A stretch of DNA of 64,000 nt, taken from contig NZ_QRDY01000008.1 of the NCBI RefSeq assembly GCF_003386205.1, positions 1 to 64,000 on the forward strand. Reading direction: 5' to 3'. A program made the position numbers and the translations under genes. The stretch comes from Cohnella lupini (lineage in GTDB: Bacteria; Bacillota; Bacilli; Paenibacillales; Paenibacillaceae). Positions 1-10,090 of this stretch are shown here, one piece after another. The notes under the pieces are model-generated. The model was not told the DNA's origin, ran no database searches, and saw nothing but the letters and a program-made list of their open reading frames with translations. Each line of letters opens with the position of its first letter. Position 1 is the stretch's first letter.

Positions 1-11
1 CCTTTTTAGCC

Positions 12-89
12 ATAAAAATATCCCCTTCAAGTTCACTCGTTCCTCATGATAACATAAGGTTTTTTTCGAGTGTCTACCTGAAGGGGATA
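12..89 (-). terminator. Probable intrinsic terminator of the giant glycosidase gene
   Basis: Read on the minus strand, TATCCCCTTCA (89 to 79) pairs with TGAAGGGGATA (29 to 19). A nested 6-bp stem (72-67 with 39-34) lies inside, and the hairpin is followed directly by a TTTTT run (18 to 14). It sits about 45 nt past the stop codon of the glycosidase. The large loop is unusual, so strength is uncertain. Confidence 0.6.
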
Positions 90-133
90 ATACCATCCCG
101 TGATGGATGTGGGGTTTAGTTTGTTTGGTTCGG

Positions 134-3100
134 CTAGTCGATCAAGCCGAACTGCTTGGCTGCATGAATCAATACCGTAGCCGCTTGAGCGCGCGTGGAT
201 ACGGCTTTCGGACCGAAGCTGTCCGAGGAGACGCCTTGCATGAATCCAAGCTTATACATGAGCAGTACATCATCCGCATAATTCTCGTCGATGCTTCCGC
301 CGTCTTTGAATAGCGAAGTAAGTGCAACGCTAGCCGTCGGCGCAGCGACATGGTCGTATGCAGCCGCCGCGGATAGGATGCTTGCCATTTCTTCCCTCGA
401 GATCGGTTGAGTCGGCTTGAACTTGCCGCCATCGCTTGTCGTTACCCGATCGAGCAAGCCGGCGGATTTCGCCTTCATGATGGCGTTGGAGAAGAAATGG
501 GTCGCAGGAACATCGCTATAGGCTTTCGTATTCGCGTCCGCGTCCGGGAGCTGCATCATGTTGATTACCATTTGCGTAAACTCGGCTCGGGTGATCGCCT
601 TGGAGGGGGCGAACCTTCCGTTGCCGACGCCGACGACGAGTTTTTTGGCGGCTGCTTGCTCGATGGCTTCCGTATACCATTTGCCTTTTGCCACATCGGC
701 GAACTCGACATGGTTCTCCGCAACGACATACGTGCTATTCGTGAGAGATTCGATAACCAAGTATTTCACGCCATTGATTTCTTTAACGAGATGAGGAACG
801 AATATTAAGTCGTTCGAGGTCTCGTCGATTTTCCAGACGCCGAACCATTCGGGTAGCGAGAAGGGTATTTCCTTTCCTTGTTCGTCGATCGTTGCGTCCG
901 GAAGGCGAATCGATCTTGCTATGGAGTCGTCGAATCGAGAGAGCGTCGCCACCGTTTCTCCCGTGCCGTTATCGATAGCTTCGATCGTATAGCTCACGCC
1001 GGCGAATACTTTGCCGCTCGGATAAAGTCGGCTAACCGTTTCGTTAACCGCGGTATCGGTGGACGCGTCCGTTAAAGTCACTTTAAAGCTGATATCATCC
1101 TTTGTAAGCTTGCGAGCTACCAGCAGATCCGATAGGCCGTTCGTAATCTCGGCTAAATTCGTCGGCAAGCCATATCCGCCGAAAGGTGTCATTATATCTA
1201 TGACGGAATTCGGTTTCGAAGCCGCGAGGCTTCCCAAAGCTTTTCCCGAAATCGTCAAGTAGGCTTTTCCGTCGACAGGGGTTAGTTCAGCCGTATATTC
1301 ATTGGCTGCTTCGTTATAATCCAATGCATCGATCATCTTTCCGTTAGCGTCGATAACAATCGAATCACTCGTTGGATTTCCGCCATCGTTGCTATTGTTA
1401 ACGTCGTTAACATCGGTAGGGCTATCTACTTCTTCGTTATTTCCGTCTTCTTCGTCCTCGCTATCGTCGCCAGTGTTGCCGTTATCGGTCTGCTCGTCGT
1501 CCGTCAGAACGATCTTGCCCCACTTTTCCCTGTTCGTGGAATTGCCGTCTACGCCGTTCCAGAAAAATTGACGTTCGCGCCCTTTGGCACCGCCTTCGTC
1601 CATGCCCATGTCGTAGCGGATAACCGTACCGTCCCCGATAGCGGTGGCGCCGATATCCGCGAAAGCGATCTTCGCGTCGATCGTGTACCCTTTGCCGTCG
1701 GCATCCATTCGGGCCGCCATATCGATAACGGGCTGTTCCTGCTCCCGATAGCCGGTCCAATAAAAAGCGGTTTGCGTGTCGCCATTGTCGTCCACGGCAG
1801 CCGCCAACAATATTTGGCTGTCGTTATACTGCATGGAGCCGCCGTCGTTCACGTTATTCGGGCCGAAGAACAATTCGACCGCATCGCCGGCCCATAGGTA
1901 AGCCTTCGCGGCGGGTACGGTGTTCGCCTTGATGACGTTCGGGCTTTGCATCGGCGTCGGATCATCGATATGCGCGCGAATATAGTAATTCTCGTCGTCC
2001 CAAGTCAGACTCATTTGCGCTCCGATTCCTTGCTGCATCAATCCGAGAACAAGATCGACGTCCGTAATGTTCTGAGTGACCGCATCCGCCCATTCCGTAT
2101 CGAAATCTCCAATCGTCGGAGCGGCTCCTGCCTTCGTCACGTCAAGCACCTTGTCGGAGGCTCGATCGACTTGTCCCGGTTTGAATTCATGCTGATACGG
2201 ACTCGCGTTTCCCAATATGAGGTCATAGATTTTGGCGTTCGTCGTAGATACCGATTGCAAGAAGTCCCGATAGGGACGTCCCGCGACGTTAACGAGCCCG
2301 ATCGCTCCGGCTTCGCCGTTAAGCCCTTGAAACCATCTTCCGGTAGGCGCTTGATCGAGGAAGGTAAACCAGTTCGTCCCTACGATAAAGCCCGATGCCG
2401 CCGCCTTCTCGACGTAGTTGCTGTACATCAAGCCCTTCTCGTGCTCGCCTTCCGCCATTCTTGCGGCGAACGTAAGGCCCGTCGTCGGATCTCCGTAATG
2501 GAACTCCGTCATAATAAAAGGCGTTTCTCCAGCAAGCTCATATAGGCGCTCGAGCACTTCAAGATTCAAGTCATAAGTGTAGTAATTGTAAGTGAGCACG
2601 TCTAGGTATTTGCCCGCGTATTCGGCCAAGTATTCCCGCAGCTTGCTGTCGTTCATGACGTTGGCCAGCCAACGGTCTCCTATGACCAAGTGATTAGGGT
2701 CGTACTTTCTCGTATAATAAGCGATTTGCTTGTAGAGCTCATCCAGATAGATTTCCGTGAAGTCGTCCATATCTCGCGTGGCGAGTTCCGTCTTAGCGGC
2801 GAAGGATCCGTTCTTGAGCGCGTCGAAGCTTGCGAAGCTCAGATCCCATGCGGCGTTAAAGCCCGCGATGGTGCCGTATTTCGCCGCGAGCATTTCCACG
2901 AGCCTAACCTTGCTTCCGGAGGAAGCGTTGGCGGCCGGAACGGCGGACTTCAGCTTGTTGTAGGGAAGCTCGTTGGCAAACATATAACCTATCAATTCCG
3001 TATCGTTCGCGTTATTCGCCAGTGCGCTGAATTTGACGTCCATCTGGTTCAACATATCCGGGTGGAAAATATCGAACAATTCGGTGTCCCCGATTTTCAG

Positions 3101-6100
3101 GCTCGGCATCGGAAGCCATGAAAGATCCGGCATGCCGCTCGCGTTGGACCAAGCGCCAAGTCCGGTAAAGCCGAGCGACTTCACGAAGTCGACGCTGTCC
3201 GCGGAGTATTGCGCCTGGTTAAAGGGCTGTCCGGTCCGGCGAATCAGGTTCGCGACGTAGAACGAGAAGTTCCCGTTCCCGTCGTAAGCGGTTTTGAATG
3301 GTCCGTCTTTGCCCGGAAGCCACTCGTATACGGATTCGCGACCGTTGACAACGGTGAAGGTCTCATCCACGTATCCCGTGCCGTTGACCGCCAAGTTAAA
3401 GTACAGATTGCCGAGAGGATCGACCATGACCGACTTGCCGTCGAGCTTCCCGATATGGAAAAATCCCGTTTCCCGCAGCCCGTGGACGTCTTTGCTTCCA
3501 GCCAACCCGCCGTAAGAATCCCGGCCGCCAGGAGCGGTCAGACCGGCGGTAAACTCCTCGTCGTCGATGGAGGCTTGGGCGAATTCCTCGTCGTCGTTAA
3601 TTTTCCCCGGGAATTCGGCCGAGCGGATTTGCCCGTATGGATCGACGATCACTTCATCCGCGTTGATGTACGAGAAGGTTCTGGTCAAGCTCGTTTTCTT
3701 GCCCGTCTTTTCCGTCCATGCGGTTAAGGTCGCGGAAGAATCCAGCTTGATCGGCGCTTGATACAAAGTCTTGGCTTGGCTTCCCGTTATTTTGTAGTAG
3801 ATTTCGCCGTCGGGCTCAATCGTGCTCAGAGCGATGAATTGCCCGGGCTCGATCTCTCCCGACCCCGGAGTTGCCGTGACCGGCGCGGCGGTAGCGTTAA
3901 TCGCGATCTCCGAAATCTGGACGGAGTCCGGAACTGCATTGTCGGGTATCGTGATTTTCAGCAAAGTCATGCCCTCGGGAATGTCGTAGCTCTCGTAAAT
4001 AGTAAGAGGCAGGTTGGACTTCGCCGTATTCGCATAAGTATCCGCCGTTAACGCCAAATCCTGATACTCGCTTCCGTCTTGGGAGACGGAAACCGAGAGA
4101 GGGGAGGGGGCAATCCCGCCGTCCGCATATAAGGAAACGGAAACGGACTTGATGTCCGAATTCAAATCGTATACCAGATAACCATCTCCCGTTCCGACGC
4201 GGGCTGCCCTGGCGATGTCGCCGCCGTACCAGGCAGGATTCGCGGCATCGATGCGAATATTGGACGTTTGTTCGGCTGAATCCAAGCCGCCCAGCTCGTC
4301 GATCAAGCCTTCGGAAAGAATGAGCTCATTGAAATCGATGATGGAAAAAGCCGCGTTTTCTTCCCAATTCGACTTGCCGAGCTCGAAATCGCGGTTAGGC
4401 AACGTATTATTGCGACCTTCCGCATGCAGAAGGAAGTCGTCGAGGTAGAGCGCGCCTTCGCTGCTTTCGTTAACGATCTTAAGAATAGCGTTAGCCGACG
4501 CGGCGGCCGTAAACGAGAAGGTTTTCTCTTCCCATTGTCCGGAGAGCGAGGAGAAGCTATGCTCGGCCAGACTTTGCTGATCGTTCGCGTTCAATAGCCG
4601 AACCGAGAAGTCGGCATTGCCCTTCGCCCATAGCTTGAAGGTATAGGTTTGATTCGCCGCGATCGGAATAGCGGGGGAGAGGAGGGTTTCCAGTCCGGCC
4701 GTTTCCGGCGAGGCGGTAACTTTCATCGCCCAGCTTCCGCTATGGGCATTGGAGCTTCCGGCTGGAGCGGAATAATCGATCGCCGCGAAGTGGTTGGCGG
4801 GATGCCACCATTTCGCGCCTCCGTCCTCGAAATCTTCCGCGATCAGGCTGGCGCTGCCGTCCGTCGCCGCCAATGACGCGTCGTCGATGTAAACGCGGCC
4901 GGTATGGCTGCCCGAGCTACGATCTCCGATCTTGATGTTGTATTTTCCGGTAGTCGTCGGAGTGTAGGTCGCGGATACGTATTTCCAGTCCGCCGAGGCT
5001 TCGAAAGGCGCAACGAGCACCTCCGCCCATGAGGTCGTGTTCTGAATGACGAGCGCCATGCGACCCGAGCCTTTGATCCATGCGCCGAATGTATAATTGA
5101 CTCCCGCCGTCAATGTGGGTTGGGCGGAGTAGCTGGAGCCGTTGGTGTCGCCGGTGCCTTTGACGTTTGCCGTCAATGCCCAGTTGCCGCTATGCGTATA
5201 GGAAGTCCGGGAAGGCTTCTGGATCTCTTCCCAGTCTTCGTCGCCGGAACCGTCGCCCGTGCCGTCCGGCTTGACGTATTCGCCCGTCGCGCCCAGCAGC
5301 AAGATATAGTCGACTTTGAAGCTATCGAAGTTGTCGAGCACGTCGTCCGGATTGATTTGCAGCTTGACGGTCGCTCCCTCCGGAATCTGAACGTCATCGA
5401 TGACGACATAACCGTAGCTATCCGACCACGAACGGCCGTGCTGCGGGAATAGTATATTCTTCTTCGTTAGAACGTTATTGACGTACAGAGAAGCCTTCTG
5501 GTCGGATTGCCAGCCTTGATACACGATCGCGATGCCGTCGTCGGCTTTGTTGGCGTTCCCGAAGGAAAGCGAATTTCCCGACCTGTACATCAGCGCGATT
5601 CGTCCGCCGGAAGCCCACGGATCGCCGTGAAGCTTATTCGCGCTTCCCGAGAGAACGCCGTCTTCTCCTTCGATTTGCACGTAAGTGTCGCCGATTCCGT
5701 CAATGTCGGAAGGCTCGATAGCCGGAGAGGTGTCCGGTGCTCCGTTCGGATTCCATAGCTCACCGAATTTCGCCGAAGCTTGGGGGAAAGCGACGGTATC
5801 GTACAAATCATGATCGCCATCGCTTGCCGATACGTTAAAGTAGACATGCCACGCTACGTTATTGTTATCGATCCATTCGTGCATCTTCTCGATGAAATAG
5901 GGATTGTCCGCGCCTCCCATTCCGTCTTCCGGCCGTGTCGCCAGACCCCACTCGCATATGCCTAGAGGAACGCCCTGATCCGCGGCGAAAGCGGCGATCA
6001 TATTCAGGCCCCAGTTGCCGTCGTTTACTTGCGAGGTCCAAGCCAACTGCTGCCTTCTTAACTTCTCGGCCGGGTCCGCGTTAGCATAGCCCGCTCCGTA

Positions 6101-8374
6101 AATAGGGGATCCGCCGCTTTGCGCCCAGGTTTGATCATAGTGGTCGATCCCGACGAAATCCACGTAATCCCGTCCGGGGAACGCGGCTTCCAGATCGACG
6201 CCCCAGATGGCCGTCGCCGGGTTCCAGACGAACTTGAATTGTTGGCCCTCGATGCTTCTAAGCGTCGTTACGAATTGGCGGAAGGCTTCCGCGAAATCCA
6301 AGCATTTCTGCAGGTGGTCGGGATTGTTGGCGTTGCCGACCGACCAAATATACCAGCCGCCGTTGAATTCATGCCCGAAGCGAATCGTGGCGTTGGCCAT
6401 TCCGGCGGCGATAAGGTTCTCGCCTAATTGCCTATAGTGGTCGTTATAGTCGCCGTTTGCCGCGGCAGCCAGACTTCCGCCCGTTTTCGGAAAAGGATAG
6501 GCAGCCCATAACATGCTCCCGGCAAAGGGCGAATCCTCCCATGCGGCCAGACGGTTTCCGCCTTCCAGGTCGGACCATGTATTCTGCTCGAGGAAGTCTT
6601 CGGCGAGAGTAGGGGTTCTGCCGATCCATTCGCCGAAATCGGCTACTCCGTCCGGGTTCCGGTCCCAGGAATAAACGCCGAGGTTGTTTACGCCGTCGTA
6701 CTGCTGCGCCGGAGGGTTGTCGGATTGATTCGGATAACGCGTAAATACGGTGCCTTTGTCGCCGCCCCAATATTTCAGCTGCTCTTCGAAGCCGCTGTTC
6801 GTAAGCAGATTCGTCTGCACCGGAATGCCGAAGAAGAGATCGTCCAAGTACATCGTTCCTGCTGCTTCCGCTTCGGGGAGGACGTTGCCGGCGCTATCGG
6901 ATATCGAGAAAATCACGGTGCCCGAATAGGTACCGGAGTTAAAGCTCGCGGACACGTAAGACCAAGTACTCGTGGCCTTCGGTCTTATGAATTGAATGTT
7001 GTCCCCGTTGCTTTTGGCGGCTTTGATCGTGACGGCTCCGCTGCCCTTGATCCAAGCGCCGAACTCGTAATTCGTATCCGCGGTTATGCCGCTTACCTGC
7101 TGAGTGACGGTTTTCCAGTCGGACTTCTTACCTTTAGGTTTAGCTTCCATAGACCGGTTGCCGGTATGCATGTTCGGCGTATTGTCCGGTTCCGTCGGCG
7201 GTTCGCTAGGAGGATCCGTCGGATCTGACGGATCGGTAGGGTCGCCCGGTTCCTGGGGGTCATCGTTCTCCGCGATTCCTTCGGCAACCGAGAAGACCGG
7301 AGGGGCGCTATTGTTAGCCACCGTCCATTCCGCGAGCCCGGCCGTGGCTTCGAAGCTGGAATTAATCAATAGGTTAACCGCGGTCCCCTTTACTCCGAAG
7401 AACGCGTCATCCATATAGGTTGTTCCTTGCGCTTCGGCTTGCGTAATCCCCGAACCGGGAACGGAAGCGCTGTCATAAATGGAAAAGTATAGGTCCTCGT
7501 TCGATGCCGCCGTATACTCGGCATTCCAATAGACCCAATCGCCCGTCGCTTTTTGCCGGACGAACTTCAAAGCGCTGCCGGAGCTCGAGCCTTTCGATAT
7601 TTTCATCGTTGCCGCGCCGTCGCCTTTGACCCACATTCCGAATTCATAGATCGTGCCCGCGCTAATCCCCGTCACTCTCTGCGTAAGATATGCCCAGAGG
7701 CTAGGCAAACCCGCGAGGTCGGCTTTCAGCGAATGCGTTCCCGTGTAAACGGTCGTGTCGACGGGAGGGTCTTCCGGCTCGACCGGCTCCTCCGGCGGCT
7801 CGGTTTCCGGGATTCCTTCGACGACGGAGAAAACGTCCTTCAGCAGCTTGTTCCAGCCGTCCGTGCTCGCCTCGAAGCCGGGGTTCTGCAAGAGATTGGC
7901 GCCCGTGCTTTGCGCTCCGAAGAAAGCATCGTCGATGTACATGGATCCTGCTACCTGGCTTTGCGGGAAAGCAGTCGCCGCGCTGTCGACGATCGAAAAC
8001 GTCATTTTGCCGGAACGCGTTCCGGAATTGAAATCGACGGTATAATAGCTCCATTCCTCCGTTGCGACCAGGCGCGTGAAGGATACGGTAGAACCGGCCG
8101 CGGCTATTTTCAAAGTCACGATCCCGCTGCCTCTCGCCCATATGCCGAACGTGTAATCCGTATTCGCGGTAATGCCGTCCACCTCTTGCTCGACGTAAGC
8201 CCAGTTGCCGGATTCGCCCTTAAGCGCCGCTTGCAGCATATGCGCGCCGGAATGAGAGGCCGGATCGTCCCCCGCTGCCGAGACGGTGGCAAGGTTTGCC
8301 GGAACAACGGTTAATAACATGAGAACCGCGCACAAGATTGCGGTTAATCGCTTCATTTTCTTGAAGAGTTGCAT
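134..8374 (-). CDS. SLH-anchored multidomain glycoside hydrolase (GH26-like plus a second GH-A, agarase-like module)
   Basis: A secreted cell-surface polysaccharidase of about 2746 residues. A Sec signal peptide (LFKKMKRL then a hydrophobic stretch ending near TVSAA) is followed by three CBM-like jelly-roll repeats (about 45-195, 210-370, 405-545; each with a T/SGxxSL...A start and a YxDDxFFG segment). A GH26-like catalytic module follows (about 560-885; HEFNGGWYIW near 670 for the acid/base, ICEWGLA near 806 for the nucleophile). Next come a CBM35-like segment (about 897-1040), two further CBM-like repeats, a chitobiase-C-terminal-like Ig fold (about 1510-1570) and a second clan GH-A module resembling GH50 agarases (about 1630-2050; Asn-Glu in FANELPYN near 1802, Glu in MTEFHYGD near 1960). 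A CBM9/DOMON-like domain (about 2080-2290), an acidic linker, an unassigned domain and three SLH repeats (about 2560-2748) complete it. Three consecutive ATGs occur; the third (8374) is 9 nt from GGAGG and is preferred. Substrate is inferred only: mannan for GH26, agar-type for the second module. Confidence 0.85.
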   Translation of the reverse strand: MQLFKKMKRLTAILCAVLMLLTVVPANLATVSAAGDDPASHSGAHMLQAALKGESGNWAYVEQEVDGITANTDYTFGIWARGSGIVTLKIAAAGSTVSFTRLVATEEWSYYTVDFNSGTRSGKMTFSIVDSAATAFPQSQVAGSMYIDDAFFGAQSTGANLLQNPGFEASTDGWNKLLKDVFSVVEGIPETEPPEEPVEPEDPPVDTTVYTGTHSLKADLAGLPSLWAYLTQRVTGISAGTIYEFGMWVKGDGAATMKISKGSSSGSALKFVRQKATGDWVYWNAEYTAASNEDLYFSIYDSASVPGSGITQAEAQGTTYMDDAFFGVKGTAVNLLINSSFEATAGLAEWTVANNSAPPVFSVAEGIAENDDPQEPGDPTDPSDPTDPPSEPPTEPDNTPNMHTGNRSMEAKPKGKKSDWKTVTQQVSGITADTNYEFGAWIKGSGAVTIKAAKSNGDNIQFIRPKATSTWSYVSASFNSGTYSGTVIFSISDSAGNVLPEAEAAGTMYLDDLFFGIPVQTNLLTNSGFEEQLKYWGGDKGTVFTRYPNQSDNPPAQQYDGVNNLGVYSWDRNPDGVADFGEWIGRTPTLAEDFLEQNTWSDLEGGNRLAAWEDSPFAGSMLWAAYPFPKTGGSLAAAANGDYNDHYRQLGENLIAAGMANATIRFGHEFNGGWYIWSVGNANNPDHLQKCLDFAEAFRQFVTTLRSIEGQQFKFVWNPATAIWGVDLEAAFPGRDYVDFVGIDHYDQTWAQSGGSPIYGAGYANADPAEKLRRQQLAWTSQVNDGNWGLNMIAAFAADQGVPLGICEWGLATRPEDGMGGADNPYFIEKMHEWIDNNNVAWHVYFNVSASDGDHDLYDTVAFPQASAKFGELWNPNGAPDTSPAIEPSDIDGIGDTYVQIEGEDGVLSGSANKLHGDPWASGGRIALMYRSGNSLSFGNANKADDGIAIVYQGWQSDQKASLYVNNVLTKKNILFPQHGRSWSDSYGYVVIDDVQIPEGATVKLQINPDDVLDNFDSFKVDYILLLGATGEYVKPDGTGDGSGDEDWEEIQKPSRTSYTHSGNWALTANVKGTGDTNGSSYSAQPTLTAGVNYTFGAWIKGSGRMALVIQNTTSWAEVLVAPFEASADWKYVSATYTPTTTGKYNIKIGDRSSGSHTGRVYIDDASLAATDGSASLIAEDFEDGGAKWWHPANHFAAIDYSAPAGSSNAHSGSWAMKVTASPETAGLETLLSPAIPIAANQTYTFKLWAKGNADFSVRLLNANDQQSLAEHSFSSLSGQWEEKTFSFTAAASANAILKIVNESSEGALYLDDFLLHAEGRNNTLPNRDFELGKSNWEENAAFSIIDFNELILSEGLIDELGGLDSAEQTSNIRIDAANPAWYGGDIARAARVGTGDGYLVYDLNSDIKSVSVSLYADGGIAPSPLSVSVSQDGSEYQDLALTADTYANTAKSNLPLTIYESYDIPEGMTLLKITIPDNAVPDSVQISEIAINATAAPVTATPGSGEIEPGQFIALSTIEPDGEIYYKITGSQAKTLYQAPIKLDSSATLTAWTEKTGKKTSLTRTFSYINADEVIVDPYGQIRSAEFPGKINDDEEFAQASIDDEEFTAGLTAPGGRDSYGGLAGSKDVHGLRETGFFHIGKLDGKSVMVDPLGNLYFNLAVNGTGYVDETFTVVNGRESVYEWLPGKDGPFKTAYDGNGNFSFYVANLIRRTGQPFNQAQYSADSVDFVKSLGFTGLGAWSNASGMPDLSWLPMPSLKIGDTELFDIFHPDMLNQMDVKFSALANNANDTELIGYMFANELPYNKLKSAVPAANASSGSKVRLVEMLAAKYGTIAGFNAAWDLSFASFDALKNGSFAAKTELATRDMDDFTEIYLDELYKQIAYYTRKYDPNHLVIGDRWLANVMNDSKLREYLAEYAGKYLDVLTYNYYTYDLNLEVLERLYELAGETPFIMTEFHYGDPTTGLTFAARMAEGEHEKGLMYSNYVEKAAASGFIVGTNWFTFLDQAPTGRWFQGLNGEAGAIGLVNVAGRPYRDFLQSVSTTNAKIYDLILGNASPYQHEFKPGQVDRASDKVLDVTKAGAAPTIGDFDTEWADAVTQNITDVDLVLGLMQQGIGAQMSLTWDDENYYIRAHIDDPTPMQSPNVIKANTVPAAKAYLWAGDAVELFFGPNNVNDGGSMQYNDSQILLAAAVDDNGDTQTAFYWTGYREQEQPVIDMAARMDADGKGYTIDAKIAFADIGATAIGDGTVIRYDMGMDEGGAKGRERQFFWNGVDGNSTNREKWGKIVLTDDEQTDNGNTGDDSEDEEDGNNEEVDSPTDVNDVNNSNDGGNPTSDSIVIDANGKMIDALDYNEAANEYTAELTPVDGKAYLTISGKALGSLAASKPNSVIDIMTPFGGYGLPTNLAEITNGLSDLLVARKLTKDDISFKVTLTDASTDTAVNETVSRLYPSGKVFAGVSYTIEAIDNGTGETVATLSRFDDSIARSIRLPDATIDEQGKEIPFSLPEWFGVWKIDETSNDLIFVPHLVKEINGVKYLVIESLTNSTYVVAENHVEFADVAKGKWYTEAIEQAAAKKLVVGVGNGRFAPSKAITRAEFTQMVINMMQLPDADANTKAYSDVPATHFFSNAIMKAKSAGLLDRVTTSDGGKFKPTQPISREEMASILSAAAAYDHVAAPTASVALTSLFKDGGSIDENYADDVLLMYKLGFMQGVSSDSFGPKAVSTRAQAATVLIHAAKQFGLID

Positions 8375-8429
8375 CATCATCTTCCTCCTTGATTTAATTT
8401 GAGGGTTGCCAATCTATGAGAACGCCTTC

Positions 8430-8455
8430 ATTCTAGGTAAGAAAGCGCTTAGAAT
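8430..8455. promoter_or_regulatory. Candidate LacI/CcpA-type operator in the divergent promoter region
   Basis: ATTCTA (8430-8435) and TAGAAT (8450-8455) flank the perfect octamer AAGCGCTT (8443-8450), giving an imperfect palindrome with the central CG typical of LacI-family and cre operators. It lies between the divergent glycosidase and LacI-family genes, so either the local regulator or CcpA could bind. The match to the cre consensus is partial. Confidence 0.45.
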
Positions 8456-8508
8456 ATAGTTTCAATTTAGTTACATTTATCGATAACGGGTTTACTAGGG
8501 GGAGCAGC

Positions 8509-9552
8509 ATGCCTAGGAAGAAGACGATTACCCTATACACGATCGCCGAGGATTTGGGCTTGACGATTCATACGGTGTCCAAAGCGCTGAGAGGATTGCC
8601 GGGTATGTCCGAGGCGACCCGGAAGACGGTGTTCGATCGGGCGCGCGAGCTCGGCTACCGGACGAAGGAGCAGGAGGCGGGCATGTCCGCGGAGCGAATA
8701 CCGTGGGCGAACGCCAAGCCGCGGAGGTTCGCGATGCTCGTCATCGGGGATACGAATTTTCATCGGCTGCAGTTGGAAGGGGTGGACCTCCGTCTCCGGG
8801 AACTCGGGCATTCGCTACATCCGCTCATCGTTCCGGCTGCGGTATCGGAACAATCGGAATTCGACGAGTTGCTGAACGCGAACGACTTGGCTTTCGTGGA
8901 CGGCTTGTTTCTGACCGCCGCCATACCGGAGTGGATGGAGGCCGCGCTGCTGAAGCTGCCGATTCCGAAGGTGCTGATCAACTATCCGTCCGATTTGGCG
9001 GAGGTGGACAGCGTCATCTGGGACGTGGAATACGCGGTTCATCGATCGGTGAAGGAGCTGTACGATCGCGGTCATCGCCGCATCCTGTACGTCGTGGATA
9101 TCGAGCCGCTCCGCGGCTTTCGCCTGAGGTGGAAGGCGTTCGCGGCGGCGACGGAGATGCTCGGCTTGGAAGGCTTGGCCGATCCCGGAGAGCATGTCAT
9201 CGGGTTTGCCGCTGACCGGGACGTCTGGATGGACCATCTATGCGGGAAGCTGAGCTCCGGACAATATACGGCCATTCTTAGCGTCGTTCCGGGGTTGGCC
9301 GAGTGGGTATATACGGCTGCCCGTATTCTTAAGTTAAGCATACCGGAGCACTTCTCGTTGGTCGGGATGGAGAACGAGGAAAATCGGTTTTACCCCGATA
9401 TGTCCCGCCCGATACTGCTCGTGAGAGAAGCGGGAGAGCGGGCGGTGGAGCTGATGCTGAGGAGAATAGCCAATCCGCTGCTGCCGTACGAGCATGTCAG
9501 GCTCAAGGGCTCCTTCTATGCGGGAAATACGATACGCGCTCTCAGGGCTTAA
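8509..9552 (+). CDS. LacI-family transcriptional regulator
   Basis: A 347-residue repressor. An N-terminal LacI helix-turn-helix (about residues 7-30; TIAEDLGLTIHTVSKALRG) and hinge region precede a periplasmic-binding-protein-like effector domain (about 72-345). The length is normal for the family. The start follows AGGGGGAG (8497-8504). It is transcribed divergently from the SLH glycosidase and is followed by a terminator, so it is monocistronic. It probably represses the glycosidase, the sugar ABC operon or both in response to a sugar; the effector cannot be read from sequence. Confidence 0.9.
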   Translation: MPRKKTITLYTIAEDLGLTIHTVSKALRGLPGMSEATRKTVFDRARELGYRTKEQEAGMSAERIPWANAKPRRFAMLVIGDTNFHRLQLEGVDLRLRELGHSLHPLIVPAAVSEQSEFDELLNANDLAFVDGLFLTAAIPEWMEAALLKLPIPKVLINYPSDLAEVDSVIWDVEYAVHRSVKELYDRGHRRILYVVDIEPLRGFRLRWKAFAAATEMLGLEGLADPGEHVIGFAADRDVWMDHLCGKLSSGQYTAILSVVPGLAEWVYTAARILKLSIPEHFSLVGMENEENRFYPDMSRPILLVREAGERAVELMLRRIANPLLPYEHVRLKGSFYAGNTIRALRA

Positions 9553-9573
9553 GGCGCCTGCGGGCTTTCAATG

Positions 9574-9600
9574 GACGATCCACCGAGGATCGTCTTTTTT
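9574..9600 (+). terminator. Intrinsic terminator after the LacI-family gene
   Basis: GACGATCC (9574-9581), a 5-nt loop, GGATCGTC (9587-9594) and six T form a perfect 8-bp terminator hairpin 22 nt beyond the stop codon. Confidence 0.9.
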
Positions 9601-9605
9601 GCACG

Positions 9606-9860
9606 GAATAACCCGTCCAGACCGGGTTATTAATCCCTCGCGGCCCAAATTTCGCCGAATAACCCGTCCAGACCGGGTTATTAATCCCTCGCGGCCCCAA
9701 CTTCGCGGAATAACCCGTCCAGACCGGGTTATTAATCCCTCGCGGCCTCAAATTCGCAGAATAACCCGTCCAGACCGGGTAATTTGCCCCTCGCGGCCCC
9801 AATTTCACCGAATAACCCGTCGAGACCGGGTAATTTGTTCCTCGTGGCCTCAACTTCGCC
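9606..9860. repeat. Tandem repeat, five units of 51 bp, each with a hairpin
   Basis: Units begin GAATAACCCGTC at 9606, 9657, 9708, 9759 and 9810, exactly 51 bp apart. The first three contain the perfect inverted repeat AATAACCCG-N7-CGGGTTATT. In units 4 and 5 the right arm is altered (CCGGGTAATTTG). A conserved tail CCTCGCGGCC follows the hairpin. Since 51 is a multiple of 3, frames on both strands stay open, which produces spurious ORFs. No unique spacers are present, so this is not a CRISPR array. Confidence 0.9.
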
Positions 9861-9904
9861 GAAGCACTATTTATACTCAACTGACCGCTCGATAAAAACG
9901 TAAC

Positions 9905-9990
9905 CTGCCGTCCCAAGGACGGCGAAACCGTTTTTCTTGGCTGCCAAGTCCCTAGGACGAAGAAGCCGTTTCTCTTGTTTAACCCCGCAA
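9905..9990. repeat. Paired GGACGGCGAAACCGT-type hairpin units
   Basis: GCCGTCC-CAA-GGACGGC followed by GAAACCGTTTTTCTTG is repeated in degenerate form about 48 nt later (AGTCCCTAGGAC...GAAGCCGTTTCTCTTG). The GACGGCGAAACCGT core recurs in degenerate form near 30890, 55570 and 55920. The rest of the 9860-10090 gap shows no gene. Confidence 0.55.
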
Positions 9991-10090
9991 ACTTTATAGA
10001 ATACGACCAGAAATCGAAGGATTGACTGCTACTCACGCGCTTGCCGATTCTCTAAAATGAAGAAACGACAGAGACAAGAAGGTGATGACA

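Noticed and set aside
7553..8314. A 253-codon plus-strand frame inside the giant glycosidase gene
   Set aside because: Shadow frame opposite recognisable CBM repeats.
9606..9860. Regular repeats that might be a CRISPR array
   Set aside because: Units are contiguous 51-bp copies without unique spacers, and no cas genes are in the window. The same holds for 25522-26741 and 55262-55540.
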